Assembly: GCA_937930845.1 (NCBI GenBank)
Contig: CALHBJ010000011.1
Coordinates: forward strand, 186,001-250,000
Length of the DNA stretch: 64,000 nucleotides
Direction: 5' to 3'
From: an uncultured Rhizobiaceae group bacterium
GTDB taxonomy: Bacteria > Pseudomonadota > Alphaproteobacteria > Rhizobiales > Rhizobiaceae
Made by a program: the position numbers and the translations under genes. Position 1 is the stretch's first letter. Every line of letters starts with the position of its first letter. Of this stretch, positions 55,116 to 63,929 are shown one piece after another. The notes beneath the pieces were generated by a model that worked only from the letters and a program-made list of their open reading frames with translations, was not told the DNA's origin and did not search any database.

Positions 55116-56440
55116 TCGGCAGCATCCACAATAGGTTCAGCAGCAGCACCATAAGGGATGTTGCGTCCCCCATACCGGCGCGCACGCAAATTGCACTGCT
55201 CCGCGTGTCCCACAAAACCTTCCAGCATGCAAAGCCGCGAGCCAACTTCGCCCATTTCAGTTGCGGCTTCGTCGGTGAGCACCTTTTGATAGGAATGGGT
55301 TTTCAAGAATTTGCCAACCCATAGCCCCCCCGTATAACGGCCGGCTTTTTTGGTTGGCAAAGTGTGGTTGGTGCCAATCACCTTGTCGCCATTGGCCACA
55401 TTGGTGCGAGGCCCCAGGAACAAAGCGCCGTAACAGGTCATGTTTTCCAGGAACCAGTCGTCTCTGTCTGTCATCACCTGCACATGTTCTGAGGCGATGT
55501 CATCGGCGACTTCAAGCATCTCCTCATAGGTGTCGCACACGATCACTTCGCCATAATCTTCCCAGCTCTTCGATGCCGTGTCAGCAGTAGGAATGATTTT
55601 GAGAATCCGCTCAATCTCGCCCATCGTTTCCCGGGCGAGTTTTTCCGAATTGGTCACCAGAACCGCTGGCGAATTATATCCGTGTTCCGCCTGGCCAAGC
55701 AGGTCGGTGGCGCACATTTCAGCGTCAACCGTCTCATCGGCAATCACCATGGTTTCGGTTGGTCCGGCGAAGAGATCAATACCAACCCGGCCAAACAGCT
55801 GGCGCTTGGCCTCAGCCACAAAGGCATTGCCCGGCCCAACAATCATGTGACACGGCTCAATGGTTTGGGTGCCAAGCGCCATAGACCCAACCGCCTGAAT
55901 ACCGCCCATCACATAAATTTCGTGCGCCCCGCCAAGCTGCATGGCGGCAACAATGGCCGGGTGCGGCGCGCCGTTTTGCGGCGGGGCCGAGGCAACAATC
56001 CGCGGCACCTTGGCAACAGAGGCGGTGAGCACCGACATATGCGCCGAAGCGACCATGGGAAATTTTCCACCCGGCACATAACACCCCACGGACTGAACCG
56101 GGATGTTTCGGTGGCCCAGAATCACGCCCGGCAAGGTCTCAATTTCAATATCCGTCATGGACGCCCGTTGCGCCTCGGCAAACCGCCTGATCTGTGTTTG
56201 TGCGAACTTAATGTCGTCCATATCACGGGTGGAGACTTTCGACATGGCCGCTTCAATTTCGCTGTCATTGAGCCGAAACCGCTCTGGCGCATAATTGTCA
56301 AACTTCGCCGAGAGTTCACGCACGGCCGCATCACCGCGTGTTTCAATATCAGCGAGGATTTCCTCCACTGTGGCGCGCACTTTCGCATCATCATCGGCAC
56401 GGTCAGCTTCGCTACGCGCAGTTTTTAAGTGTCGGATCAT
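55112..56440 (-). CDS. Histidinol-dehydrogenase-like alcohol dehydrogenase
   Basis: A 442-residue HisD-superfamily enzyme. The zinc and catalytic residues of HisD are kept: QAEHG (Gln, His), the ASEHVQV Glu-His pair, [14 protein letters not shown] with Asp, and a C-terminal GHAEQC histidine. NAD-binding [16 protein letters not shown] is usual. Without other his genes it more likely oxidises a terminal alcohol through an aldehyde to an acid, as the sulfopropanediol dehydrogenase HpsN does. Its substrate here is not known. The gene is tied to its neighbours by short gaps and overlaps. Confidence 0.82.
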   Translation of the reverse strand: MIRHLKTARSEADRADDDAKVRATVEEILADIETRGDAAVRELSAKFDNYAPERFRLNDSEIEAAMSKVSTRDMDDIKFAQTQIRRFAEAQRASMTDIEIETLPGVILGHRNIPVQSVGCYVPGGKFPMVASAHMSVLTASVAKVPRIVASAPPQNGAPHPAIVAAMQLGGAHEIYVMGGIQAVGSMALGTQTIEPCHMIVGPGNAFVAEAKRQLFGRVGIDLFAGPTETMVIADETVDAEMCATDLLGQAEHGYNSPAVLVTNSEKLARETMGEIERILKIIPTADTASKSWEDYGEVIVCDTYEEMLEVADDIASEHVQVMTDRDDWFLENMTCYGALFLGPRTNVANGDKVIGTNHTLPTKKAGRYTGGLWVGKFLKTHSYQKVLTDEAATEMGEVGSRLCMLEGFVGHAEQCNLRARRYGGRNIPYGAAAEPIVDAAE

Positions 56441-56441
56441 G

Positions 56442-56993
56442 TCAATTCTCCAGCTGGGTTTCAGCTACGGGGCCAGGCGCAGGCGGCGTGAGCGTGCCTT
56501 CATCAAAATTTTCCCACCCCTGCCCGTCAAACACATCCCGACCCAGCATGGAGAGTGTTTTGGCATAATCGACACTGACCCAATTGTCGGCGATTTTGCC
56601 ATCGCGCACGAGCCAGAAGTCGATATAGGGAATTTTTACACGCTTGCCGGTCGCTTCAATTCCCATGAACACGCCGCTATGGGTTGCTTCAATATGGCCG
56701 AAACACGACACCCAATTGCCATCGGCGAGAAACCGTTCGGTGCGATAGCTGCGATTAGAAAACGCTGCCCTGAGTGGCAATTGCCAATGGCGACGAAATG
56801 CATCAATGCCTTTTTTCGTGCCGCATCCCTGATTGCCCATCCAGCGAAAATCGTCATGAAAATATGCAGCCATATCGTTCGATTGTGCCGCCAGGGCATC
56901 TTCCATGGCGCGCACGATCTTGAGACTTTGCGCAGACAAGCGCGCATGTGCCTGGGCATCAAATTCCGGTGCATCGAAGTCTGTCTGGTTCAT
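56442..56993 (-). CDS. SnoaL-like (NTF2-fold) protein, single domain
   Basis: A 183-residue NTF2-fold protein: [15 protein letters not shown], then [10 protein letters not shown] and the strand block [21 protein letters not shown], typical of SnoaL-like polyketide cyclases. One base separates its stop from the HisD-like start. A short unstructured tail ends the protein. It is the first enzyme gene after the transporter ATPase. Confidence 0.8.
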   Translation of the reverse strand: MNQTDFDAPEFDAQAHARLSAQSLKIVRAMEDALAAQSNDMAAYFHDDFRWMGNQGCGTKKGIDAFRRHWQLPLRAAFSNRSYRTERFLADGNWVSCFGHIEATHSGVFMGIEATGKRVKIPYIDFWLVRDGKIADNWVSVDYAKTLSMLGRDVFDGQGWENFDEGTLTPPAPGPVAETQLEN

Positions 56994-57081
56994 TAACTGG
57001 CTCTTTTATATTCAGGTATTTTGATCCGACTAAAACAGTGTCCGCCCTTAAATTCTGTCAGGGACAGCAGGCAATCGCCCA

Positions 57082-58131
57082 TCAATCGATGCGTTCGCCC
57101 GATGCTCCGTCAAACAGATGACAGATGCCTGCTGGAATTTTGATCTCGACCGGGTCTCCGATCCGGGTGCGGTATTCTTTCCCGGCTTTGACCGACACCA
57201 GGGCACCGCCGGCCTTGCAGGTAACCATGGTCGCCTCACCCAACAATTCCATGGAATAGACAGGCGCTTTGAGATGACCCTTTGAAGCTACGATATCAGC
57301 GTCTTCGGCCCTAAAGCCCAGCGTGACTTTCCCGGAGACCTTTTTGGGCAGACCGGTGACCTTCACATTTTGCGCTGTAAACGTGCCATTGCGCAGTTCA
57401 CCATCCATCAGGTTCATTGCCGGAGAACCGATGAAGGCAGCCACAAACGTGTTTTGCGGTCGGTCATAAATATCCACCGGCGTGCCCACTTGCTGGACAA
57501 TTCCGGCATTCATGACCACAACCCGGTCCGCCAGGGTCATCGCTTCAATCTGGTCGTGGGTGACATAGATTGTGGTTGTGGCCAGCGTGTTTTGCAGGTT
57601 CTTGATTTGCGCCCGCGTGGAAACCCGCAGCTTGGCGTCAAGATTGGACAGGGGTTCATCCATCAAGAACACCGTCGGCTCCCGCACAATGGCCCGGGCA
57701 AGGGCAACCCGCTGGCGTTGTCCACCGGAAAGTTCTGCCGGGCGGCGATGGGTAAAATCATTGAGTTCCACCATATCCACGGCGCGCTGAACCCGCTCAT
57801 CATGGGTCGCAGGATCAATCTTGCGCACCTTGAGCGGGAAGCGAATATTCTCCCACACGGTCATGTTGGGATAGAGGCCATAGGACTGGAAAACCATGGC
57901 AATGTCACGGTCCTTTGGCTCCAGATTATTGACCATTCGGTCGCCAATCCAGATGTCCCCGGAGGTTGCCTGCTCAAGGCCTGCGATCATGCGCATGGTT
58001 GTTGTCTTGCCACACCCGGACGGTCCGAGCAGAACGAGAAATTCCTTATCGGCGATTTCAAGGTCGAATTCGTGAACTCCAACAAAGTCGCCCCAACGCT
58101 TTGTGACCTTTTTCAGGCTAATGGTGGCCAT
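57082..58131 (-). CDS. ABC transporter ATP-binding protein (UgpC/MalK family)
   Basis: A 349-residue CUT1 sugar-type ATPase: Walker A GPSGCGKTT, Q-loop FQSYGLYPNMTV, signature [14 protein letters not shown], Walker B VFLMDEPLSNLDAK and IYVTHDQIEAM. The C-terminal TOBE domain (residues 240-340) with FVAAFIGSPAMNLMDG is standard. It drives the two permeases upstream. Confidence 0.93.
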   Translation of the reverse strand: MATISLKKVTKRWGDFVGVHEFDLEIADKEFLVLLGPSGCGKTTTMRMIAGLEQATSGDIWIGDRMVNNLEPKDRDIAMVFQSYGLYPNMTVWENIRFPLKVRKIDPATHDERVQRAVDMVELNDFTHRRPAELSGGQRQRVALARAIVREPTVFLMDEPLSNLDAKLRVSTRAQIKNLQNTLATTTIYVTHDQIEAMTLADRVVVMNAGIVQQVGTPVDIYDRPQNTFVAAFIGSPAMNLMDGELRNGTFTAQNVKVTGLPKKVSGKVTLGFRAEDADIVASKGHLKAPVYSMELLGEATMVTCKAGGALVSVKAGKEYRTRIGDPVEIKIPAGICHLFDGASGERID

Positions 58132-58135
58132 CCGG

Positions 58136-59020
58136 TTACCCTTTGACTGCGCCAGCGGTCAGCCCACTGACAATCTGACGCTGGAAAAACATGACAAGTA
58201 CGAAAAGTGGTGCAGTTGCTGATACAACTGATGCAACGGCAAACATGACATTGCCCTCGGTTTGAGTGGTGCCAAGGAAACTGGCGATCTTGGGAACCAT
58301 TGTCTGGTTCTCCTTCGACAACAGCATCGCCGTGACAGCAAAGTCATTATAGGCAAGCAAAAACGAAAACAGCCCGGTGGTGATCACCCCCGGCCACATC
58401 ACCGGAATGATCACATAGCGAAATGCCTGAAACGATGTGCAGCCATCCACCATGGCGCTTTCATCTAGGTCCTTGGGGATCTTCTGAAAGAAGGAATGCA
58501 GCATCCAAAGCGTGAAGGGCTGGTTGATCGCCACCAGCACGATGATGGTGGTCGACAAATGGCCCCACAATCCCCATTCAAAAAACGGCAGCAGATAGCC
58601 CGCCACCAGCGTGATGGGCGGCATGGCGCGGAATATCAGCGCAATGATCAACAGCCAAAAGGCATAGCGGAACCCTGAACGGGACAGCGCATAACCACCA
58701 AGTGTGCCAATTGTCAGGGATGTGCAGACAACAAAGAAACACACAATCGATGTGTTGAGCACGGCCCGCCAGAATTCTTCCTGAACCCAGGCACCGTCAT
58801 AACCGTTACCGGTAAACGGGCCGCCGGTTTCGGTAACCGTGCGCACCCCCACGATTGCGTTGGTCCAGTTTTCCTTGGAGAAGAAATCCAGTTCAACCTT
58901 GAACGAACCCCAAAATGTCCACAAAAACGGGAACGCCGCAATAATCAGCCACACGATGATAAACAACGTGGAAAGCGTGCGCAGAACCGGGGATTTATTG
59001 TCAACCACAGAAGACGCCAT
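58136..59020 (-). CDS. ABC transporter permease (MalG-like)
   Basis: A permease of 294 residues with six helices. The conserved cytoplasmic loop is SAMVDGCTSFQAFRYVIIPVMWPGV, the EAA motif. The ATG at 59020 starts MASSVVDN; a longer frame to 59092 overlaps the upstream permease and is not used. Gap of four bases to the upstream gene and four to the ATPase. Confidence 0.92.
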   Translation of the reverse strand: MASSVVDNKSPVLRTLSTLFIIVWLIIAAFPFLWTFWGSFKVELDFFSKENWTNAIVGVRTVTETGGPFTGNGYDGAWVQEEFWRAVLNTSIVCFFVVCTSLTIGTLGGYALSRSGFRYAFWLLIIALIFRAMPPITLVAGYLLPFFEWGLWGHLSTTIIVLVAINQPFTLWMLHSFFQKIPKDLDESAMVDGCTSFQAFRYVIIPVMWPGVITTGLFSFLLAYNDFAVTAMLLSKENQTMVPKIASFLGTTQTEGNVMFAVASVVSATAPLFVLVMFFQRQIVSGLTAGAVKG

Positions 59021-59024
59021 GCCC

Positions 59025-60050
59025 TTACACCTTCCTGTTCCAGTCGCGCCAGGTGCGCACCAGCACCGGCGAAAGAAGTATGGCGACACCAATGATGGTC
59101 AGAACCGATGTCGTCGCCGCTGAAGACAACAAACGGGTTTCGCCCCCAAGGTCGTTATAGATAATCCATGAAAGCGATGTGGCATGGGCCTCGGCGTTGA
59201 ACCCGACAATGGGTTCAAAGACGCGGAAATTATCCATCAGCTGGATGAGTGCCACAAATGTAACCAGTGGCATGATATGTGGAATCACCACGTAACGAAT
59301 GCGTTGCCAGCGCGTTGCGCCATCAATCATGGCAGATTCCAATGTGTCCTGCGGCAGGGTTTGCAGGCCCGCGTAAAAGACAACAAAGGCAAATGGCGCC
59401 GCATGCCAAACCCCATACACAATTAGCATGACCCAGGTGAGCCCGGTAGACGCCTTGAGCGACAAATCAGGGTTGGCGAACAGATATTGCAATGTGTTGC
59501 CGATAATCCCGCGTGAATCGATCATCCAGAAAAGGATGAGGGAACCAACCAGTGGCGTCACGATCATTGGCAACAGGGAAAAGAAAATAACCACGCCCTT
59601 GAGCTTTTGATTAAGTGCATTGACCGCAATGGCAATCACGAATCCAAGCACAATCAGCAAAGGCGTGACCGTGAACGTGAAGGTCAGCGTGAAAATGAGT
59701 GCTTTGTAAAATGGAAGATTGATCAACAGACCAAGAAATTCGCCCCACCCTTGGGAGCCCGACCAGGCCTGACCAACCTCTGTTGTCGCCAGATGACTGC
59801 GGTTGAAATAGGTGGAAAGACCGGCAAAACGTCCCAATGGCTGCGCTTCACGCAGAGCCTCGGTCGCCTCATTGTCGATCATCATCTCATTCTTGCAGCC
59901 AAAAATATCGCAATTTTCGACTTCGCGAAAAACCTGTTGGTGATCGACAAACAACGACTGGGTCACCACCGAGACGATCGGCAGGAAGATAAACAGCAGC
60001 ATGGCCAGCGCTGTGGGCAGAAAAAACCAGAAAAATGTGCGGTGTTTCAT
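59025..60050 (-). CDS. ABC transporter permease (MalF-like)
   Basis: A 341-residue permease with six helices and a large periplasmic loop after the first (residues 30-105). EAA loop: ESAMIDGATRWQRIRYVVIPHI. It follows the binding-protein gene after a 110-base gap with a strong hairpin. Confidence 0.92.
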   Translation of the reverse strand: MKHRTFFWFFLPTALAMLLFIFLPIVSVVTQSLFVDHQQVFREVENCDIFGCKNEMMIDNEATEALREAQPLGRFAGLSTYFNRSHLATTEVGQAWSGSQGWGEFLGLLINLPFYKALIFTLTFTFTVTPLLIVLGFVIAIAVNALNQKLKGVVIFFSLLPMIVTPLVGSLILFWMIDSRGIIGNTLQYLFANPDLSLKASTGLTWVMLIVYGVWHAAPFAFVVFYAGLQTLPQDTLESAMIDGATRWQRIRYVVIPHIMPLVTFVALIQLMDNFRVFEPIVGFNAEAHATSLSWIIYNDLGGETRLLSSAATTSVLTIIGVAILLSPVLVRTWRDWNRKV

Positions 60051-60121
60051 CGCTCAGCAAACGCAAATGAGAAGTTTGGATCAGTGTTCCCGGGAACAAA
60101 TAGCTTCAAAGGAAGCGGGCC

Positions 60122-60144
60122 GCGGGGAAGAACATCTTCCCCGC
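60122..60144 (-). other. Perfect stem-loop between binding-protein and permease genes
   Basis: GCGGGGAAGA and TCTTCCCCGC, 10-bp arms around three bases, with no T-run on the minus strand. It follows the binding-protein stop by about 17 bases. It probably protects the upstream message from 3' decay, raising binding protein over permease. Confidence 0.6.
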
Positions 60145-60160
60145 AACCGTTCGGTATTGC

Positions 60161-61432
60161 TTACTTGATGAAGCCTTTTTCCTTGGCAGCCGTGATATAG
60201 GCGGCTTCGGCATCAGCAAGGGTTTTTTCAGCAGATTCTTTGCCCGACAGGAAGTCGGCCAATTCTGCACCCAGCGCTGAATGAAGCAGCGCCTGATAAG
60301 GCAACATTGGATAAGGCGTGGCGTTCGCCTTCATTGTGGCAAACACACCAGCAGAAGCCGGTGTTGGTTTATACCCATCAATCATCCATACCGCCTGTGT
60401 GGCCACATCATCATTCATGATCTTGGGATCAATCGCATTGACCATGGCCAGATAGGAAGCCTCGGCATCCGCATCGGAAATGTTTTTCGCGATGGTGAAC
60501 CCGTCCCACCACAATGTCGTGGCTGGAATGCCTTTACCGGCGACAGAAAGCGGGCCGGAAAGAACCGTTGATTCAGCCACACCTGGTGCCGAACCTTCGC
60601 CCGTCAGAAGAGGGCCCGCGCGCGAACCCCACATCTGCATCATAGGCAGATTACCGGCTTTCCATTCAGCATTGATTTCGTTGTTGTTCATGGTCAGGAA
60701 ATCTGGGTTCATGTAAGCGGTGAGCTTTTTCATCATGCCCAATGTGGCAATGCCCTCAGGACCATTGATGCTTGGCATCGCGGACCCATCTTTGAAGAAC
60801 TTACCGCCATGGCCGAGATACATGTTGTTGAATTCCTGGGCGAGGCCCCAACCGGCTGAATAAGCACCGCCAAATGGATATTGGGCGATGCCCTTGTCCT
60901 TCATGACTTTCGCCACAGCCAGAACATCTTCATATGTCTTTGGCGCTTCCATGCCAGCTTTTTCCAGCATGTCTTTGCGATAAACAAAGTGCTGGGCATT
61001 CGCCATGAAGCCAATGGCCATGACCTTGCCGCCAATGGTGATCTGCTGGTTCTTGCCAAAATTGCCGCCATGTTTGGCGATGAGGTCATCAAGCGGGCGG
61101 ATCAGATCGTCGTTCATCAACGGAACGATAGATGAGTTCGCCACAATAGCCACAGTATATTCAGCCGGATTGCCCGAAAGGCCGGGAACCTGAATGTTCT
61201 TGTGTTCTTTGGTCAGGTTGGCAGAAATCTTAACATCACCAGCCGCGCAGGCTTTTGCGCCTGTACCAATGGTCTGAATGGCCGGAAACTCGTTGCCGAT
61301 AATGTTCACGCGGCCATTTTCAATACCACATTTGGCATGACCATCCGCGAGCGCACTCGTGCTTGTGAAAGTGGTGTTCGCTGCTGTGAATGCGACAGTC
61401 ATTGCTGCCGCCAGCATCAGTTTTTTCAACAT
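60161..61432 (-). CDS. ABC transporter substrate-binding protein (CUT1 family)
   Basis: A 423-residue periplasmic binding protein with a signal peptide (ending STSALA). Typical blocks are IRPLDDLIAKHG, YRKDMLEKAGMEAPKTYEDVLAVAKVM, MMQMWGSRAG and TTLWWDGFTIAKN. The pattern fits carbohydrate type 1 proteins (MalE/UgpB-like). The ligand is likely a polyol, glycerol derivative or sugar. It is the first gene of the minus-strand cluster. Confidence 0.9.
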   Translation of the reverse strand: MLKKLMLAAAMTVAFTAANTTFTSTSALADGHAKCGIENGRVNIIGNEFPAIQTIGTGAKACAAGDVKISANLTKEHKNIQVPGLSGNPAEYTVAIVANSSIVPLMNDDLIRPLDDLIAKHGGNFGKNQQITIGGKVMAIGFMANAQHFVYRKDMLEKAGMEAPKTYEDVLAVAKVMKDKGIAQYPFGGAYSAGWGLAQEFNNMYLGHGGKFFKDGSAMPSINGPEGIATLGMMKKLTAYMNPDFLTMNNNEINAEWKAGNLPMMQMWGSRAGPLLTGEGSAPGVAESTVLSGPLSVAGKGIPATTLWWDGFTIAKNISDADAEASYLAMVNAIDPKIMNDDVATQAVWMIDGYKPTPASAGVFATMKANATPYPMLPYQALLHSALGAELADFLSGKESAEKTLADAEAAYITAAKEKGFIK

Positions 61433-61452
61433 ATGCTAATCTCCCTGTTGAA

Positions 61453-61471
61453 CCGTCAAACCATTTGACGG
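61453..61471 (-). promoter_or_regulatory. Inverted repeat CCGTCAAA-CCA-TTTGACGG
   Basis: Perfect 8-bp arms, 21-39 bases before the binding-protein ATG. It is either an operator near the start of transcription or a leader hairpin. Confidence 0.5.
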
Positions 61472-61665
61472 GGTAAATCAAATTGATCTTCCAAATCTCT
61501 GCCCCAAAACCTTGCCCGAAAGCCGGAAGACCTTACGTCGTTTTCCTGTTCGTCCCAACCGAACTAATCCAGTAAAACACAAACTGTATTGAAACCGGAA
61601 TCATGTCCAAATTTCACGCAAAAAGGTGCAACCGCAGGCAGCCTTCCCCGGTCAGGCAAACACTT

Positions 61666-61681
61666 TTTGCATTCGTATGCA
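61666..61681. promoter_or_regulatory. Candidate LacI-family operator
   Basis: TTGCATTCGTATGCAA: 6-bp perfect arms around TCGT, with CG at the centre, the usual layout of LacI/GalR-family sites. It lies between the divergent genes, with the LacI gene (62937-63929) next door. Confidence 0.55.
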
Positions 61682-61754
61682 ATAGCCGATTGTGAAGCAT
61701 GGGTTTTTGGGTTTATCTGGCAGGCAATTCTTCGCGAAATTGCAAAAGCACACC

Positions 61755-62882
61755 ATGTCAGTTGAAAATTCGCCCCCCATTGGCGCCAAGCCCATCGATC
61801 AGACCCAAAATGTCGCCAACAAAAAATGGGTGCACCAACAGATGCAGGCCATTGTGGCGGCTGGCAGGGCCGGTGTCCAAGAAATATTGGCCAACACATA
61901 TCATGCCGATGCGCACTGGCGCGGTGCCCACCCTCTCAATGAAATGTCGGGGATAGCGGCAATGGCACAACAGGCGTGGCAGCCGCTGTTTGAAGCCATG
62001 CCCGACATTGAGCGCCGCGACGAAATTGTCGTCGGCGGCCGTTTCACAGACCGTCACAGCGAAACCCGCGATATGGTGGCAATGGTGGGCCATTATATCG
62101 GCACATTCAAAAACGACTGGCTGGATATCCCGGCCACGGGCCAGCCGATGTTTTTGCGTTATGGCGAAGTCCATGAATTGCGCGACGGCAAGATCGAACG
62201 CTCGTCCTGCATCTGGGACATTTTAGACTTCATTCGTCAGGCCGGATTTTGGCCGCTCGCACCAAGTTGGGGAACCGAAGGCTTGTGGCTTGGCCCGTTC
62301 ACCGGCGATGGCCTGGTTTTCGATACGCAGGACATGGATGAGGGACTTGCGTCAATTGCCCAGACCCTGGCCATGCACCAGACACTTGGAGAATATAACG
62401 ACCACGAATTGGCGGGCCGGGAAGGCCTGCTGAACATGCCCCAAAAGGAACACTGGCACGATAAGATGATGTGGTACGGCCCTTCGGGCATTGGGACCAC
62501 GCGCGGGCTGGCCGGATTTGTCGATTTCCACCAATTGCCTTTCAGACTGGCTTGGCCAGGCCGCAAAGGGGGCGCAAACCTGTTTAAGGACGAGAACCCG
62601 CGCTTTGGCCATTACATTCAGATCGGCGATGGCGCTTATTCGGTAACCGGTGGCTGGCCCAGCGTTGTAGCCTATCATTCCGGCGGTGGTTTATTTGGCA
62701 CCGGCCCCACCAACCGGCAGGTGGAAATGCGGGTCATGGATTTTTATCTGCATCACGAGGGCAAAATTCGTGAAAACTGGGTGCCCATTGATATCCTGCA
62801 TCTGCTTTTGCAAATGGACATTGATGTCATGCAACGCATGCGCGACCAGTTTGGCCGCAACCGCCTTGGCCTGCGGGCCTAA
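61755..62882 (+). CDS. Double SnoaL-like (NTF2-fold) protein
   Basis: A protein of 375 residues, with two SnoaL-like domains (about 30-170 and 190-365). Blocks such as FLRYGEVHELRDGKIERSSCIWDILD and MRVMDFYLHHEGKIRENWVPIDILH are the closing strands of each. It resembles the protein at 53320 in having two domains. The ATG at 61755 begins MSVENSPP; an upstream ATG at 61692 is less likely. It is read away from the transporter genes and shares their control region. A 22-bp tandem duplication covers its 3' end. Confidence 0.8.
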   Translation: MSVENSPPIGAKPIDQTQNVANKKWVHQQMQAIVAAGRAGVQEILANTYHADAHWRGAHPLNEMSGIAAMAQQAWQPLFEAMPDIERRDEIVVGGRFTDRHSETRDMVAMVGHYIGTFKNDWLDIPATGQPMFLRYGEVHELRDGKIERSSCIWDILDFIRQAGFWPLAPSWGTEGLWLGPFTGDGLVFDTQDMDEGLASIAQTLAMHQTLGEYNDHELAGREGLLNMPQKEHWHDKMMWYGPSGIGTTRGLAGFVDFHQLPFRLAWPGRKGGANLFKDENPRFGHYIQIGDGAYSVTGGWPSVVAYHSGGGLFGTGPTNRQVEMRVMDFYLHHEGKIRENWVPIDILHLLLQMDIDVMQRMRDQFGRNRLGLRA

Positions 62883-62902
62883 CCGCCTTGGCCTGCGGGC
62901 CT
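62859..62902 (+). repeat. Exact 22-bp tandem duplication over the stop codon
   Basis: Two identical 22-base units (starting AACCGCCTTGGCCTG) abut at 62880/62881. The first supplies the last codons (NRLGLRA) and the stop; the second lies after it. As 22 is not a multiple of three, the duplication could have changed the C-terminus. Confidence 0.9.
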
Positions 62903-62936
62903 AACCCGCTTCAAATAGACGGGGCACAAACGTCCC

Positions 62937-63929
62937 TCACGCCGTCCCTCGTTCAACCAATCGGGCGGGCAATACGGCCGCACGGCGGGTCACGGATTTC
63001 TCTTCTATCTGGCCCAGCAGAATTTCCACCGTGGCATCCACCATGGCGACAGAGGGTTGCTCCACCGTGGTCAAGTCATAGGCTTTCCAGCTTGCCTGCG
63101 GCACGTCATCATAGCCGACGATGGCAATATCGCCGGGGATCGACAGGCCAAGTTCGTGGCGCACCACATCCATGACCGCAAATGCCATGTGATCATTGGC
63201 AACAAAAATCGCGTCCGGCGGTTCCCGTAATGCAAACAACTCACGTGTCGCCCTTGCCGCGCCCTCAGCCGTATACGCACCAACCGTGCGTGCATGACAA
63301 ACCACACCGCGTTCAGCCAGGCCTTTGGTGAAACCGGCTTCCCTGTCCCGATTGGTCGATGAATCCTCATATCCCGCGATATAGGCGATGCGCTGATAGC
63401 CCTTGTCAGCCAACAGATTGCCAACCAGACGCCCGCCTTCCAGATTGTCCGAGGTCACACTGCTGGCTGGAGAAGCTGCAATGTAACGGTTGAACAGAAC
63501 CACCGGAATCCCATTATCCGCACAGCGCCGGGCAAGCTGTGATGACAGATGCGCCGAGGCCATGACCACGCCCTCCACCTGATATTGCAACATATCATTG
63601 ACCACCACATCCTGGTCGCCGGTATCCGTCATGAACATGAGAACCCGAAACCCCTTTTCCTGCAGGCTGCGCGACAATCGTTCAAGAATGGTCGGATAAA
63701 ACTGATTATCCAGATAGGCGACCAACACACCAACAATCCCCGATTTTCCCGAAATCAGCGACCGGGCCAAAGCGTTGGGCCGATAGCCCAGCTCATCGGC
63801 GGCCACCATGACACGCTGCCGCGTTTCGGCAGACACCGATGCCCCATGGGTGAATGTGCGACTGACGGCCGATTGGGAAACATTCGCAACCCGTGCGACA
63901 TCAGAGGAGGTGACCGTTGGTTTTACCAT
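62937..63929 (-). CDS. LacI family transcriptional regulator
   Basis: A 330-residue repressor. The HTH at residues 8-55 is SDVARVANVSQSAVSRTFTHGASVSAETRQRV followed by the hinge ELGYRPNALARSL. The sugar-binding domain has GVLVAYLDNQFYPTILE, FRVLMFMTD and IFVANDHMAF. Its likely target is the divergent region 61433-61754. Its own promoter is in the last 71 bases of the window, where a TTCGTATTGC-like half-site is seen. Confidence 0.92.
   Translation of the reverse strand: MVKPTVTSSDVARVANVSQSAVSRTFTHGASVSAETRQRVMVAADELGYRPNALARSLISGKSGIVGVLVAYLDNQFYPTILERLSRSLQEKGFRVLMFMTDTGDQDVVVNDMLQYQVEGVVMASAHLSSQLARRCADNGIPVVLFNRYIAASPASSVTSDNLEGGRLVGNLLADKGYQRIAYIAGYEDSSTNRDREAGFTKGLAERGVVCHARTVGAYTAEGAARATRELFALREPPDAIFVANDHMAFAVMDVVRHELGLSIPGDIAIVGYDDVPQASWKAYDLTTVEQPSVAMVDATVEILLGQIEEKSVTRRAAVLPARLVERGTA

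Larger units (their letters stand above)
61433..61754. other. 322-bp divergent control region
   Basis: Lies between the binding-protein gene (minus) and the double SnoaL-like gene (plus). It holds two perfect-armed inverted repeats at 61453-61471 and 61666-61681, and a third imperfect palindrome GCAATTCTTCGCGAAATTGC at 61723-61742 just before the plus-strand ATG. No gene is seen in it. Confidence 0.6.

Noticed and set aside
55682-56428. 248-codon open frame antisense to the HisD-like gene
   Set aside because: It mirrors a well-supported gene whose catalytic motifs are intact; the frame is a codon-bias shadow rich in His and Arg.
55112-56440. Histidinol dehydrogenase of histidine biosynthesis
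   Set aside because: No other his gene is present and the gene is embedded in a catabolic operon with an importer, so a paralogue with another alcohol substrate is more likely.
57370-58146. 258-codon open frame antisense to the transporter ATPase gene
   Set aside because: Shadow of the ATPase gene; no motif or ribosome site supports it.
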